A stretch of 64,000 bases of DNA from Sanguinoderma infundibulare. Lineage: Eukaryota; Basidiomycota; Agaricomycetes; Polyporales; Polyporaceae. Below the pieces are notes generated by a model, which was given only the letters and a program-made list of their open reading frames with translations, had not been told where the DNA came from and searched no databases. Numbering within the stretch: the first letter of the stretch is position 1; each line of letters opens with the position of its first letter. Positions 45,175-56,609 of this stretch are shown here, piece after piece. A program made the position numbers and the translations under genes. The stretch lies in contig JAVLRN010000005.1 in the NCBI GenBank assembly GCA_032821775.1, positions 2,356,001 to 2,420,000 on the forward strand, given 5' to 3'.

Positions 45175-48100
45175 TCAAAAAGACTCGATGGGACTGGTGG
45201 AGAGCCCTGGATCGTTCACCCGGGTCGAAGAACCGGCGTCGCTTATGGACGTCGAGTTCAGGGAGGCAGAGATAGAGGCCTGTCGCCGGAGGGAACGCCG
45301 CGCGCGCGCGGACACGGAAGAAGCGGCGGTCTTGGTGGGAGGAACCTTCGACGTCTCCAATACGGACTCTTTAGTTGCGGATGGAGAGTTGAAAGCTCCG
45401 AGCCGGGGGAGGCGGATCTTGAGGGTCGGAGTCACTTCTGGCTTAGGGCCGGCTGGGTTCTGGCCATTCACTGCAGCGGGAGAGGTAGGCCTGGGGGCAC
45501 GACTTGCGCCATTGGCCTTCCTCCTGGAAGCGGTGGCCGCGGGCGGATCTAGCGTCGGCTGTGGTGCGTCTGGATCTGGCTTGATGGTTGGAACGCGCGA
45601 CGAAGCCTTCGGAGGTTGGCGAGTCCTCTTTGGCCTCCCGGGGACTGATATCGACGCGGTCTCTGTTCCATCGGATGCACTCTTGTCCACGTCGATAACA
45701 GTCGATGTAGTGCCGTTGACGGTCGAAGCATGAGAGACATTGTTAGCCGTCTCAGGTGGTCTGGCGGCCTTCCGTCGCGCATCGGGCCGTTTGCCTGATG
45801 AGAGGACGGGCTGAGGCAGGTCGAAGTCTATATCCATCAGAATGTCGTCATCGCCAGACCGACCTGACCTCCTGGTAGAACGAGGCCTGACGGGTGCAGT
45901 GCGTGCGGCTGCGGCACGTCGTGGACGTGTAGCACTGCCTCCTGCGTTGCTCGTAGAAGCTGCGCCTCTCTGAGGCCTATCCAAAGCCGTCTACGTTGCC
46001 AGTCACTCATGAGATTGGAGGGATTGCATAGACAACAGTGAAAAACTCGCCTTCACTATGCCGTCCTCTACCTTGATGCGCTTTCCCCCATGGACACCAT
46101 TGACGTTAGATTGGGCTCGACCTTCCCCCACGGCAGACGAATCGGAGCTGCTCTGTAGCCGTAGGTTGCAAAGCATCTGGCACAACAAGTTTCCTCAGCC
46201 CCAGCCTCACATCGAAGGTGGCGGACATCCTCTCACCTGGGCGAAGTTCACGTCATCTATTGAGAACATCGCTGGCTCCATAGAGAATGGCGGGACACTA
46301 TCTTGGTCGTCAAGAGAGCTCAACGACGTCAGGGGCGACGACATGGCACTTGAATCATCAACTTCCCTGCTGTGAAATATGTCAGCTTAGCAGGGAGACG
46401 GAGACGTTACGGGACAACCACTCACGTTTCAGTTGCGGATTCGCCACGGCGATTCTTCGCTATCTTGTCCCAGAAGTCGAGCGTAATGACCCTCTCCGGC
46501 ACTCGATACCGACGCCCGTTTATGAGGACCTCGTCGACATTGACCTTGTCTGGAACGATAGCTGGAGGTGGTGCGGAGTCGGCCTGTATGATCTCGATGT
46601 TGCCATTATTCCATTGTCGGGGCTTGGTGATATCGATGGGAGTGGCGTTTGCTCGAGGCACGCGATGCTTCGGTTGCTGAAGCGGCAGCGGAGGAACTCG
46701 TCAGTTGAGATGAAACGTGTTAGAGCTATCGGAGAATGCTCACCAATGCCTGTTCGGCGTGGTTTGGACACATCCACTTCTTCGACCAAGGCGGCATGAT
46801 GATCATGGGAGGGTCGACACAATCGAGATGCCAACTCAAGTGACAGTAATCGCACGAGATGATTGCCCGACCGGTCTCGTAGTTGTTGATAATGTTTGCA
46901 GTCGACCGTCGTGCTCTCTTGGCGGTGGGGGAATCCGCAGCCAGTCCAGGAGGGAGCGCGGACGTACCGCAGTGGAAGCAGAGGACGGGTTCCCCATTGC
47001 GATCCTTCAATCGATACGGATCGCGATCCTCCAACTGACCATGGCGACTGAAGCGCATTCGTCAAGAGTACTGAACGAACGAAAGGGAATATCTCACTTG
47101 AAACGAGCTTGCTTCACTTCAGACATGTCTTGATAGGCCCCTCTTAGCCCGGTTCCCACTAAAATTGTGGCAGTGAGGACGGAGGAAGGTGACATTGAGG
47201 ACGACAGAACCCACCGTCTTTGAAGAAGGAGCGTATATCTTGAGGCAGTTGGAACTCAGTGGGTATCTTGGTGCCAAGCTCTTGAACGAGCAGCCCCATG
47301 AATTTGAGAGACGCAGGTACTTTAGGAGGGGGACGCTATCGCGTGGCACTGATCAGTCGTGATATGAGGGAAGACATAAGGCACTTACCTGTTCCAGTAG
47401 ACACGCCGGACAGAACCATCTAGATTCGCCCTCTGGAAGGTCACTCGCCTCCATGGGAGGATCGAGACATAACCAGTGGAACGCCTTGGTACATCCATCG
47501 CAGTACACCAGCGCGCCGAGAGATCGACAAGAAGAACAATGGTCCTCGTTGGGCTGTATGGAGACTAAATCCGACGCGGAAGGGGGGAACGAACCAAGAG
47601 AGACTCACAAATGAAGCGAGGGCGTGCTCGCTCAACGACACCGCAACTGGCTCCTCCTTCACCTTCACCGTCGTATCCCGCTCCCGCTCCTTCCCCTTCC
47701 CCTTATCCTTCTGAGGCCGTGCTCGTTGCCGTTTAGGAGGTGGTTCGACGAATTCTGGAGGGGTTTCGTCCCCGTGGAGAGAGGTGGCTCGGGACACCAT
47801 GGCGTCGTCAGAGTCAAGGGGTAAGAGTTGGGGATCAAAGTCCGACAGGGCATGCGATGACGAAGCGGTCGCTTCCGGTACCACGATAGGTTCTGACGAC
47901 GGCGCCACTACGGCCAAGCTGCGAGCGGAGGCACGCTGGGACCTGCTGCTTTCCACACTGTGGGCGTGGGGACCGGGGAGCGCAGGGGTAATTTTGAGGA
48001 GCAAAGTTTCGGGATAGTCATTGTTGCAAAGGGGATCCGGAGCAATGTTCGGAATGTTCAGATAAAGCTCTATTCGTTGAAAAACTTTGTAGACGTACCC

Positions 48101-48565
48101 TTTATCGAAACGAGCTCGTTTCCTCCGAGTCCCATCCATGTTGGTGGGAGCTGCGGAGAGGGAGCTCATGGCAAAATGCGTGGTATACGTGGTTCCTGGG
48201 TCTGCGGAGGGCAGATAAGAGTAGGACAACGAGGCTTTTTTGTGGTCTTTTCGGGGCAGACCGGCCTGTTGTATGGAAGCCAAGGGAGGTGGGCCAGGCA
48301 AGATCTCCGTAGCAAGAGACGGGTCGCCTTCAAGGTGGGGTGGTTGAGACACAGAGACCCCTGGCTGCAGGTACGCGGGAACGCTCTCTACCGCTGCCAT
48401 TCCTAGGCCGTTCGTGCGCAAATGAGGTGGAAGGTCGAACCACGAGAGCCGCGTGGGGCCGTTGAGGCCTTTGCGGGCCAGTGAGACGAAAGAGGCCGAC
48501 ACCGTTGGTGGCGATGATGGGAGTGAGCGACAACCTTCTGCTGCCCATCCGACATCCTCAGGCAT
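45175..48565 (-). CDS. RCO1: RCO1-like double-PHD protein (Rpd3S histone deacetylase subunit)
   Basis: Rco1 is the PHD-finger subunit of the Rpd3S deacetylase, which suppresses spurious transcription in gene bodies. Start ATG 48565 (MPEDVGWAAEGCRSLPS) leads a long low-complexity N-terminus with the basic stretch KRQRARPQKDKGKGKERERD. The first PHD finger is NEDHCSSCRSLGALVYCDGC, then TKAFHWLCLDPPM and RWFCPACLLEQ. The segment FMGLLVQELGTKIPTEFQL and PQDIRSFFKDV matches the linker conserved in Rco1 and animal PHF12. The second PHD has LCFHCGTSALPP, ISCDYCHLSWHLDCVDPPMI and KKWMCPNHAEQA. A disordered tail rich in S, T, A and R ends STSPIESF, with the stop at 45175. Both zinc-ligand sets look complete. 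Intron ends by eye; RCO1 versus another two-PHD paralogue is inferred from the linker. Confidence 0.85.
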
Positions 48566-50204
48566 CCTTACTTCTTCGTACACGTAAAATATATATCACG
48601 GACAGCTCCTTCTGGTGCTATGTATACTACATCATAGATACAAAACCACCCTCCTCCGCCGATACGTTACATGAGGCACTGAGGCTTGTGCGAGGTCGTC
48701 CAACACTTGCACCCGAAGCGCTACAGAGTCTGCTGCAGCCGAAGACTGAGCATTTCATGTAAACTATGGCTTCTTCAGCTTCAGTCACCTGCAGCAGGAG
48801 AAGCACTCGAATGAGCCGTTTAACCCCCAAGGAAACCGTCAAGAAGTGACTCACCAGTGACGCAAATTGCCGGGTTCCTGAGAGGACAGAATGCAATACT
48901 GCGTTCCACACACCTCCATCCCCACATCGCGCAACCCGACAGAGTGCCTTGGGGTATACATCGAACTCGATAGCAGACATTACAGTCTCGACAAGTTTCA
49001 TGACGAATGTCCCCTCCTACAGAATCAAGGCGCATGTCAAAACCAGCATGCCAGTTGAAAAGTTGAGAACGCACGATGAACGGATCTGCTACGAGTGTCA
49101 CGCTGTCGGAGGCTCCCGAGCAAGCACTCAAACATACCTCACCACCATAGTGACGTTAAAACCCGCGGTGGAGTGCCTTCTCAAAGTCGTTACGACCATA
49201 GCTGACATGCCCAGACAGTTAGAACGAGAATGATCGCAGCAGCAGTCGGGCATGCTATATACGCTGTCCTGCAGAGAACCCCTGTCTCTTCAAGGAGGAT
49301 GCCCAGTTATCAGGGGCGCTGCAAACCTTACAGACAAGACGGTCAGGCCAGGTATTCAATTTCAAGACACGAGTACGCACAACACTGCACCATCCTGGAA
49401 TTGCGACACCGACAAGACGTCCCATGCCCAGAAGTCTGGCAGGCCCAAGGAAGTGGTGAACGTTCGAGGGTCGAACATACGGTTGAACATTGCCAAGGGA
49501 CGCGCACCGCCGCAGTGATGGCGCACACGCGCACCGACGGGCGGCCCGAGTTCTCAGGCTGGCCGCGCGCAATCAATCTCTTCACCACGTTCTCCCATCC
49601 TTCGCTCTCCTATATTTTGAGGTCCAGATCACCACATTTGACTGCGCTTTGCAACTGGGGCTCGTCATTTACCTACGAACGTGGAGGACTACGACATTAG
49701 CTGAATGCAGCGGCTTACTGACTGCCAGTGCCATCTACGGCGGTGTTTTGATCCATGTGCTTGCGAATCCATGTGAGTAGCGATTTATCTGAGCGTCACG
49801 CCTCGTATATGCAACTTATTCACTGCCAAAATATCCAGGTTTATCATACGAAGGCGTTGAGGCGATATTGAACGAATTTGTAACGAAAGAACGATCCAAA
49901 CCACTTCTATGGGGATGGGCACCCGCCGCCGCAGCCCAGGATCGTCATCAACAGCGGCGCGCCGAGCTTCGGCGGTCCACAGAGCCGGGTCATCAATCAG
50001 TTCACAAACGTGCATTCTCTTGTTGCTGCCCATTCGTCCGTCCCGGCGGTCCCGCCATCTATTACGACGTTACCGGGATCGTTCCTGGGAGCATACTCAA
50101 ATAGGCCGTGATCTCAGCTACATACAAATGCAGCGCACCATGGTCCAGGACTCCCTGCGGTTCGCCCCAACCTTCTCCGTAACGCCCTCAGTCTTCTTCC
50201 AAAA
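48566..50204. other. Poorly understood region between RCO1-like and SurE-like genes
   Basis: About 1.6 kb. The left part may hold a small minus-strand gene (48627-49215). On the plus strand near 49620-49900 two short stretches, LQLGLVIYLRTWRTTTLAEC and LSYEGVEAILNEFVTKERS, look gene-like but are not recognised. Promoters of both neighbours lie here. No transposon is seen. Confidence 0.35.
48627..49215 (-). CDS. Possible small hypothetical gene
   Basis: Three segments splice in frame by consensus sites. The first has HSTAGFNVTMV, then an intron at about 49154-49026. The second has EGTFVMKLVETVMSAIEF and DVYPKALCRVARCGDGGVWN. A 63-nt GTGAGT..CTGCAG intron follows, then VTEAEEAIVYMK...GGFVSMM to the stop at 48627. 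The frame is also open without the last splice. I do not recognise the protein and the first exon is uncertain: an acceptor-like CATGTCAG at about 49217 suggests that exons extend further upstream. Weak call, made on splice consistency only. Confidence 0.28.
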
Positions 50205-51624
50205 ATGTGGAAGCTCTCCGTACCGCTGCTCGCTTTTGTGTCGTGTGCCGCAGGTCTGAACATCCTGCTCACCAACGACGACAGCTGGGCTTCAGCTAAC
50301 ATCCGGTGCGTTTCTATTCCGTCGCTATCCAGCTGTTCACTGACATCCGTCGTTGGTTTAGCGCGACTTACGACGCACTGAAGGCGGATGGGCACGATGT
50401 GCTCTTGGTTGCGTGAGTGGAGAGCGGTGCTCACGCCTTACCTTTCTACCCGGTGCTGACAGGACCTCAGCCCGGCCGTCCAGCAATCTGGCAGGGGTGG
50501 TACTTTCGTGGTCCCTACGACGAACATCACCGAGCCTGGAGGCGAGTTCGGCACCATCCCTGTTGGAGCGCCTTACTTCGGCTCGGATTCCCAGAACGGG
50601 GACCTGTGTGAGTGCCCGAACTCTACCTGACAATCGCCAAGTCACATGTCCTCACCGCTCTTCGTCCGTCCCAGTTTACTTCAACGGGACGCCCGCAGCC
50701 TCTGTAAGCTCCATCTTCCGTCGTGAACGCGTGGAGCTACCACTGACACGAACTTGATCAGGCCATTTTTGGAATCGACATCGTTGCCCCTCAGAAGTTC
50801 GGCAGCGCTCCCATTGACCTGGTTGTCTCTGGTCCCAACGAAGGTCAAAACAATGGTCCGTTCGTGTTCACCCTGAGCGGTACCGTCGGCGCGACCTACG
50901 TCTCCGTCGAGCGCGGTGTAAGCTATTTTATTCAGATGCAATGATTTGGACTGAACTGGCGGCACAGATCCCTGCCATCGCTTTCTCTGCGGGAAACACT
51001 ACCCACCGCTCGTTCACGACCAATACCGGTGACGCACATGACCCAGCCAACCTCGCTGCCCAGGTCGTGAAGAATCTGGTGTCCGTCCTCGCTGGGAGCG
51101 TCAACGCTAGCCAGGAGCGCCTCCTTCCCCTCGGCGTCGGCTTGAGGTTTGGCCTTCACAGTTTCATGCTGTCCTGTCAGCTGAAGATTCGCTCGCAGTG
51201 TTAACATCCCTACATTTGGTCCTGACAGCAACTGCACTTCGCCTCCTTTCGTTTTCACTCGCTTGACCGGCGGTGCTCTTGCGCCCCAGCTCTCCATCAA
51301 CACCACTACTGGTTTCCCTGTCGAAGTCGATTTGTGAGTTTCTCTGAATATCCGGGCACACATGACATACTAATAATGGCTTCTGCAGTGCGGCGACGGG
51401 CGTGAACGCCAACATCAACGGTGTGCGTGAGGACCCTGGTAGGCGACTTCACATCCTTGCACTTGTAATGATTTTCTGAAGCTTCGTCTGCAGGCGAGAC
51501 TCCCACTAGCGCCGGCTGCTCGACCGCAGTCAGCATCTTCTCGGTTGACTACGACGCTCCGGAACGTCTCGCCGTTCCCATTCAGCACCGTCTCCGGGCA
51601 AGCATTCGTGGTACCCAAATTTAG
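50205..51624 (+). CDS. Secreted SurE-like nucleotidase/phosphatase
   Basis: SurE proteins are metal-dependent 5'/3'-nucleotidases. Start ATG 50205 gives a signal peptide, MWKLSVPLLAFVSCAAG, followed at once by the SurE metal-binding start LNILLTNDDSWASANI. Other family motifs are TYDALKADGHDVLLVAP, then GRGGTFVVPT, DLVVSGPNEGQN (the S-G-x-N metal loop) and IPAIAFSAGNTTHRSF. The later exons give VKNLVSVLAGSVNAS and TSAGCSTAVSIFSVDYDAP, ending RGTQI with the stop at 51622-51624. The signal peptide and N-glycosylation-type sites (NIT, NTT, NAS, NCT) make a secreted form likely, unlike bacterial SurE. About eight introns. The final reading frame after DYDAP is the least certain part. Confidence 0.87.
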
Positions 51625-51905
51625 GGCCGTACTTGCCGAGAGCAAGGAGAAGGAGATTGCCTCCCACCTAAGAGCCAGGCTGAATAGGAGATAATGACCA
51701 TGAACAGTACTTAATGAATATCGTCTGTTGAGATTACGTAGCAATGTGTCAATAGACTATCTGATGCTGCGAACATGGTGTGGTATGACGAAAATGACGA
51801 ATGTTAATCCGGCCATAAACTGCGTCAAGTCGGGTTCGAACGCGCAGACTGAGGTCTGATTTGACCCACAGTGGGCGACAAACAGAGGCAAATAACGCGT
51901 TCGTC

Positions 51906-52994
51906 ATGGCCAACACTACTGTCCGCGGGGCAGTCGCCATCCACGGCCAGAACCCTCAGGTACGTCCGCTGTTATCATGCGTATAGACAGTTTCCATAGA
52001 TGAGTGTTTAGTATCTAGTTGAATCTGTCATCCGCAACCGTATATATGACTGCAACTACTGGAAGGAGCATTGTTTCGCACTCACCGGTACGTTTGTCCA
52101 ATCTCCGCCCTTCAAGACAACACTGACATGGTATGAATATGCAGCCGAATCGCTGATAGACAAGGCTATTGAGCTGAAGGCGATTGGAGGCGTGTATGGC
52201 AATCAAAAGCCGACCGAGTTCTTGTGCCTACTCCTCAAGCTGCTACAAATCCAGCCAGAAAAGGAGATTCTGTTGGAGTACTTGCAAGCTGATGAGTTCA
52301 AGTGCGTGTCCCTTTTCGTTGCCTCTGTCTGCTCCTCCTCAGACCTGGCCTCCGCAGATATCTACGTGCGCTCGCCGCGTTTTATATACGAATGACATTC
52401 CGACCCGCTGAAGTATACGAAATCCTGGAGCCTTTGTTGAAGGACTATCGGAAACTCCGTCTTCTGGGAATGGGTACGTGCCTTTGTACAGGTCCAAGGC
52501 TCTGTCTTAACGCGCAGACAGGTGGTTACTCGCTCACGCACATGGACGAGTTTGTGGATCAGCTACTAAATGACGACCGGGTGTGTGACCTCATCCTCCC
52601 ACGGATCACGAAGCGCGACGTTCTGGAAGACGTGGGTGAGATTGGGCCAAGGCAGAGTAGGCTTTTGGACGCTATGGAGGGTAGAAGCGAGCACGAGAGG
52701 AGTAGGAGCAGGAGCAGGAGTCGGAGCACGGACAGGAACAGGAGCGCGAGCCCACAAAGCCCAGGAGGTGCGAGAAGGCGTTCCGCTTCCACAAGCACAA
52801 GTGGAGGGCGGAGCGTGAGGAAGTCTCGCTCACCTTCGGCCGGGTCGCGGTACATATCTCGCAGTCGTTCTGGCTCGCGCTCGCGCTATCGGTCTCGGAG
52901 CAGGAGCACCTCCCCAGATCGTGCCGATGGTTCCCCAGGTCGTTTCCGTTCCCGTAGTCGTAGCATCTCGCCAGACCGCATGGATGCGACCTAA
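51906..52994 (+). CDS. PRP38: Pre-mRNA-splicing factor PRP38
   Basis: PRP38 belongs to the tri-snRNP and is needed for spliceosome activation. Start ATG 51906 gives MANTTVRGAVAIHGQNPQ, joined to YLVESVIRNRIYDCNYWKE and CFALTAESLIDKAIELKAIG. The core continues GVYGNQKPTEFLCLLLKLLQ, YLRALAAFYIRMTF, VYEILEPLLKDYRKLRLL, YSLTHMDEFVDQLLNDDRV and ILPRITKRDVLE. After about residue 190 an RS-rich tail (52680-52980) is made of RSRSRSRS-type repeats and SPDR motifs, ending RMDAT with the stop at 52992-52994. Such tails occur in animal and many fungal PRP38 proteins but not in budding yeast. Four to five introns precede the tail. It ends 170 bp before the next gene on the same strand. Confidence 0.95.
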
Positions 52995-53163
52995 GGGCTA
53001 TCAATTGCTTCCCTCTATGTATGGATCGCTTCCTTCGTGTTCGTAATTCAGTCTCAGGCTGTGGCAAGTTGGTGACAAGCGAGTCATCGACGTCATCCTA
53101 TGGGCGCTACTGTTGCGTCAGTGCAGCGAACGTGAACTGGTGAATGTCGCCAAAGACTCTTGC

Positions 53164-55156
53164 ATGACTCCAGTCTTTCCATCTGCATTACTGGGTGTCC
53201 TCAAGACCAGCGTCCTCAAGAGGTCGTTTCGAACGCTCGGGAATATGCCATCGAAGCCGCTCATCGTCATCTGTGGAACTACTGGCGTAGGAAAATCAAA
53301 ACTCGGCATCGAACTCGCTCTGGCCTTGTCTGGAAATTGTCAAAACCATCCATACCATGGCGCAAGGATCATCAATGCCGACTCAATGCAAGTATATGTT
53401 GGTATGGACGTCATCACGAACAAGGTCACGATGGAGGAGCGGTGTGGCGTCGAGCATCTCCTGATGGACTACAAGAAACCTGGAGAGCAGTTGACTGGGC
53501 CCGAGTGGATCAAGGATGCTATTGATGCGGTGCGTTTTATGGATTTTGTGCTATATTGCGGGTCTGGACGCCGTAAACAGATCGAGGAGACACACAGCCG
53601 GAATCAAGTACCCATCGTGGTGGGGGGAACGTCGTATTGGATACAACATCTCATTTTCCCGGAACGCATGGCTTCCTTGGACAAGTCCGCATGGGAGACG
53701 CCGGAAATCGAAGACACTCCATCGCCCTCTGAAGCGTTTACGAATGCATTTGCGTCTCTGCCACCAGAACTGTTCAGTTTGTTTAACGACCTTCCCGAGC
53801 AAGCCCCTACCGCGGATCTCGACCCGGAATCGTCTCTCAATCTGCACAAACTTCTCACCCATCTCGACCCTTTGGTCTCTCAACGGTGGCATTGGCGAAA
53901 CTGCCGAAAGGTCCTCACCAGTCTACGCGTCATCCGACGGAACCGTAGGCTTGCCAGCGAGGTTTTCCAGGAACAGTCTCATACCACATCCAAGCCGAGG
54001 TACGTGTCCCCTTTCGCTCGTTTTCGTTGGAATTTTAATAATCGTAGATACTAGATATCGTACATTATGCTTCTGGCTATATGCGAAACCAGACGTACTG
54101 AAACCTCGACTGGATGAGCGTGTGGATCAGATGATAGCGGTAAGCACTTCATCCATGCCTTCCTGACCGTCCATGACATCTGGGTGTAGTAGCAAGGCCT
54201 CTTGAACGAGATACAAACGTTGCAATCAATTGCTACCGCAGGGGTTCATTCAGGAATTGAATCGGATCCCTCGCCGCCCGTGGACGGGCAACTACGGATG
54301 GATTACACGCTGGGCATATATCAGTCGATCGGTGAGGAGCACTCGACCATTTAACTTGCCGGATGCCCACCTTCGACGACTGACGCGCGAAAAGGGTACA
54401 AGGAATTTCACGATTACCTGAGTGCCCCCGAGCCCTCGGAGGCTGCATTCCGTCTGGCAGTGGAGCAGATGAAGTTGGGAACGAGGAGGTATGCGAAACG
54501 CCAAGTTTTTTGGATCCGGAACAAGCTCCTCCCTGCTGTCCATGCTGCAAATGCCGAAAGTCACGCCGAAGGCCGCCAACCGATCGTCCCCACATATTTG
54601 CTGGACGCGACGGGTATGTGGCATTTCCGGCTCCGATAATAGTTATCTTCACAAACATTGGCTGTGCAGAGCTGGGCGATGCATGGAAGACCAATGTCCA
54701 TGATTTTGGTAATGACATCACAAAAGGTGCGTGCCCGTAATCATCCCGATTTGCGGATGCTTGATGGAGCGATTACCACAGCCTTCCTGGAAGAAGGATC
54801 GCTTCCAGACCCGTTGACGCTTTCTCAGACTGCATCCGAGATGTTGGCTGTATCCGACCGACCGACCGAGTGAGTTGACTGTCGCACAGCGCCGCGATGC
54901 TCATCAAGCTTTATCCTGCAGTCCGTTAGCTGTGTTGAGCGCTCATCGACGGGTTGTCTGCCCCGTGTGCACAGTGGACTCGGATCAGCCTGTCTTGATT
55001 GACGGTGCGAACCGGGAAATGCACGAGCGTAGCCGCGGACATCGCAGAATGACGAGCAAGAACAAGAGGGGATCCCGCCTGGCTGAGGAACGAAGGGGGG
55101 AGGAGATTGTCATAAGAACGTCTAGTGGGTACCTTGGCTCTATTTTGCACACATAG
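53164..55156 (+). CDS. MOD5: tRNA isopentenyltransferase (MOD5/TRIT1 family)
   Basis: This enzyme adds an isopentenyl group to A37 of tRNAs that read UNN codons. The P-loop is IVICGTTGVGKSKLGIELA, then IINADSMQVYVGMDVITNK, GVEHLLMDYKKP and VPIVVGGTSYWIQHLIFPER. Later blocks are RLDERVDQMIAQGLLNEI, QLRMDYTLGIYQSIGYKEF and QMKLGTRRYAKRQVFWIRNK. The C-terminus carries a C2H2-type zinc finger, VVCPVCTVDSDQPVL and NREMHERSRGHRR, as in yeast Mod5. Two in-frame starts are plausible: ATG 53164 adds a basic, hydroxylated leader (MTPVFPSALLGVLKTSVLKR) suited to mitochondrial import, and ATG 53245 starts just before the P-loop. The stop at 55154-55156 is the simplest reading of the last exon. Intron ends are by eye. 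Confidence 0.9.
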
Positions 55157-56609
55157 CTCATGGAGATGGGTTTCCAGATTACGTATAGCAACTGGACACT
55201 GTCCACTTTGTCAATCACGGTTACCCGACCGGCGCCGCAGATGAAATTCGTCGACCCCGTGTCGTCGTTGGTTACTACTCTATCTATCCCGTGGATGGCT
55301 TCAAAATGTAAACGCCACCTCATAGCGTCCAACAACATATTGACAGCATGCTGCATCACGCTCAACTGCACAGAAGTATACACTACGGACTGTAACTATC
55401 ATGTTGTGGTTGATTAATGGGTGAGACCAGACGTCTGTAGGAAACACGCGTGAATGGGCCTAGATGGTGAGTCAAGGAAGGGCTTATTCGTCGTGGACGC
55501 CACTAGCAGCGGCATCGAAAAGGCACTGTACACCGCATGTACGATAGGATGAGCGCAAGCCGGTAAGTGACTATACTCGCCGCAGCTTTCAGAGCGCTGA
55601 GCCCAATTAAAGCCACTACTCAGTCCTCGCTCGGATGCAGTCGCCATCGGAAAAACGACAGCGGGGCGCGCGACCCGGATTACGGTGCAGGCGTAACGCA
55701 AATGGAGTCGTCGCAGTCGGTCGGAAGGACCATCCACCACCTTTTGTACTCGCTCTCTTCAATAACCATCCTCGGCAGCTCGCGGCACAGCGCTGTAGGG
55801 CTTGATGTGGGGCGAACAGTGGTGCACAAATTTGTTTAGTCACCCCAGAGTGCGTCCCTCGTCATAGAGTGCTTGGAACTTTCTGAAGGGATTCCATGTC
55901 TTCCTGTTCGATACCCCGAATCCATCCTGGACTTGATAGCCTCCATCCAGTCCTCGTCTATACCTCGCGGCCTTTCGCGACGACCGACACTTTATCGGGA
56001 CTATCTCATTGGAGGATTTGGAGGAGCTAGCAGGAATCCCGCCGACCCTGACATCCCAACCCTTCTTCGGAACCTCGACAAGACACGTTACGACTTCGTC
56101 TTCTGGACGAACTCCCGCTTATCACACGCCCGGTCAGGGAGGACGGAGCGGTCTCGTACCGAGCCGTAGTAAGCTTGCACCCCACCACCGCAGTGTTAGC
56201 TATAGTACTTACTATGGCGGTGTTAGCACCCCGGAGTACTTACTCCTTCCGGTTTCCAGGCCAGCATCAACCGTCGGGAAAATGGCCGATCACTCCCCCC
56301 AGAAAAAACATCTTCCAGACACATGTGTCCTGCTATAGGTCATCATGCGGGCAGAAGACTTCTACTATTGATACAGTGTTTAGGCTTTAACTCACACGCT
56401 GCGCAGGCCCGCTTTCCTGTGTCGATACCAGGTGCTCATCCGATGACTTGGCGCGCTACCCTCCCAAAAATGCCGATTGGTCGCGCATGAATTGTTTTCC
56501 GGGCGAACTAGCTGGTGATGCAGAGCACAGGGATGTCGGAGGCGTACTTATAAAAGGCGAGATACTTCTTCACACTTCGAACGCTGTCGGCGGACCTCCT
56601 TGCTTCACG
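55157..56609. other. Intergenic region upstream of the tannase-family gene
   Basis: About 1.45 kb. An open stretch at about 55900-56170 (LYRDYLIGGFGGASRNPADP) is not recognised and has no clear start or splice plan. The 3' part holds a strong TATA element at 56549. I call no gene. Confidence 0.45.
56549..56556 (+). promoter_or_regulatory. TATA box of the tannase-family esterase gene
   Basis: TATAAAAG lies 61 bp upstream of the ATG at 56610, so transcription would start with a leader of about 30 nt. It is the best-matched TATA element in the window. Confidence 0.6.

Noticed and set aside
47784..48406. Plus-strand open frames opposite the RCO1-like gene
   Set aside because: They are the complement of its disordered N-terminal coding region; the minus strand continues cleanly into the PHD finger.
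51800..51880. tRNA-like GGTTCGAA box
   Set aside because: A single GGGTTCGAA occurs, but no matching A box or acceptor stem could be folded around it.
55863..56170. Possible transposon or gene remnant (LYRDYLIGGFGG segment)
   Set aside because: There is no terminal repeat, no recognised transposase or polymerase motif and no clear exon borders.
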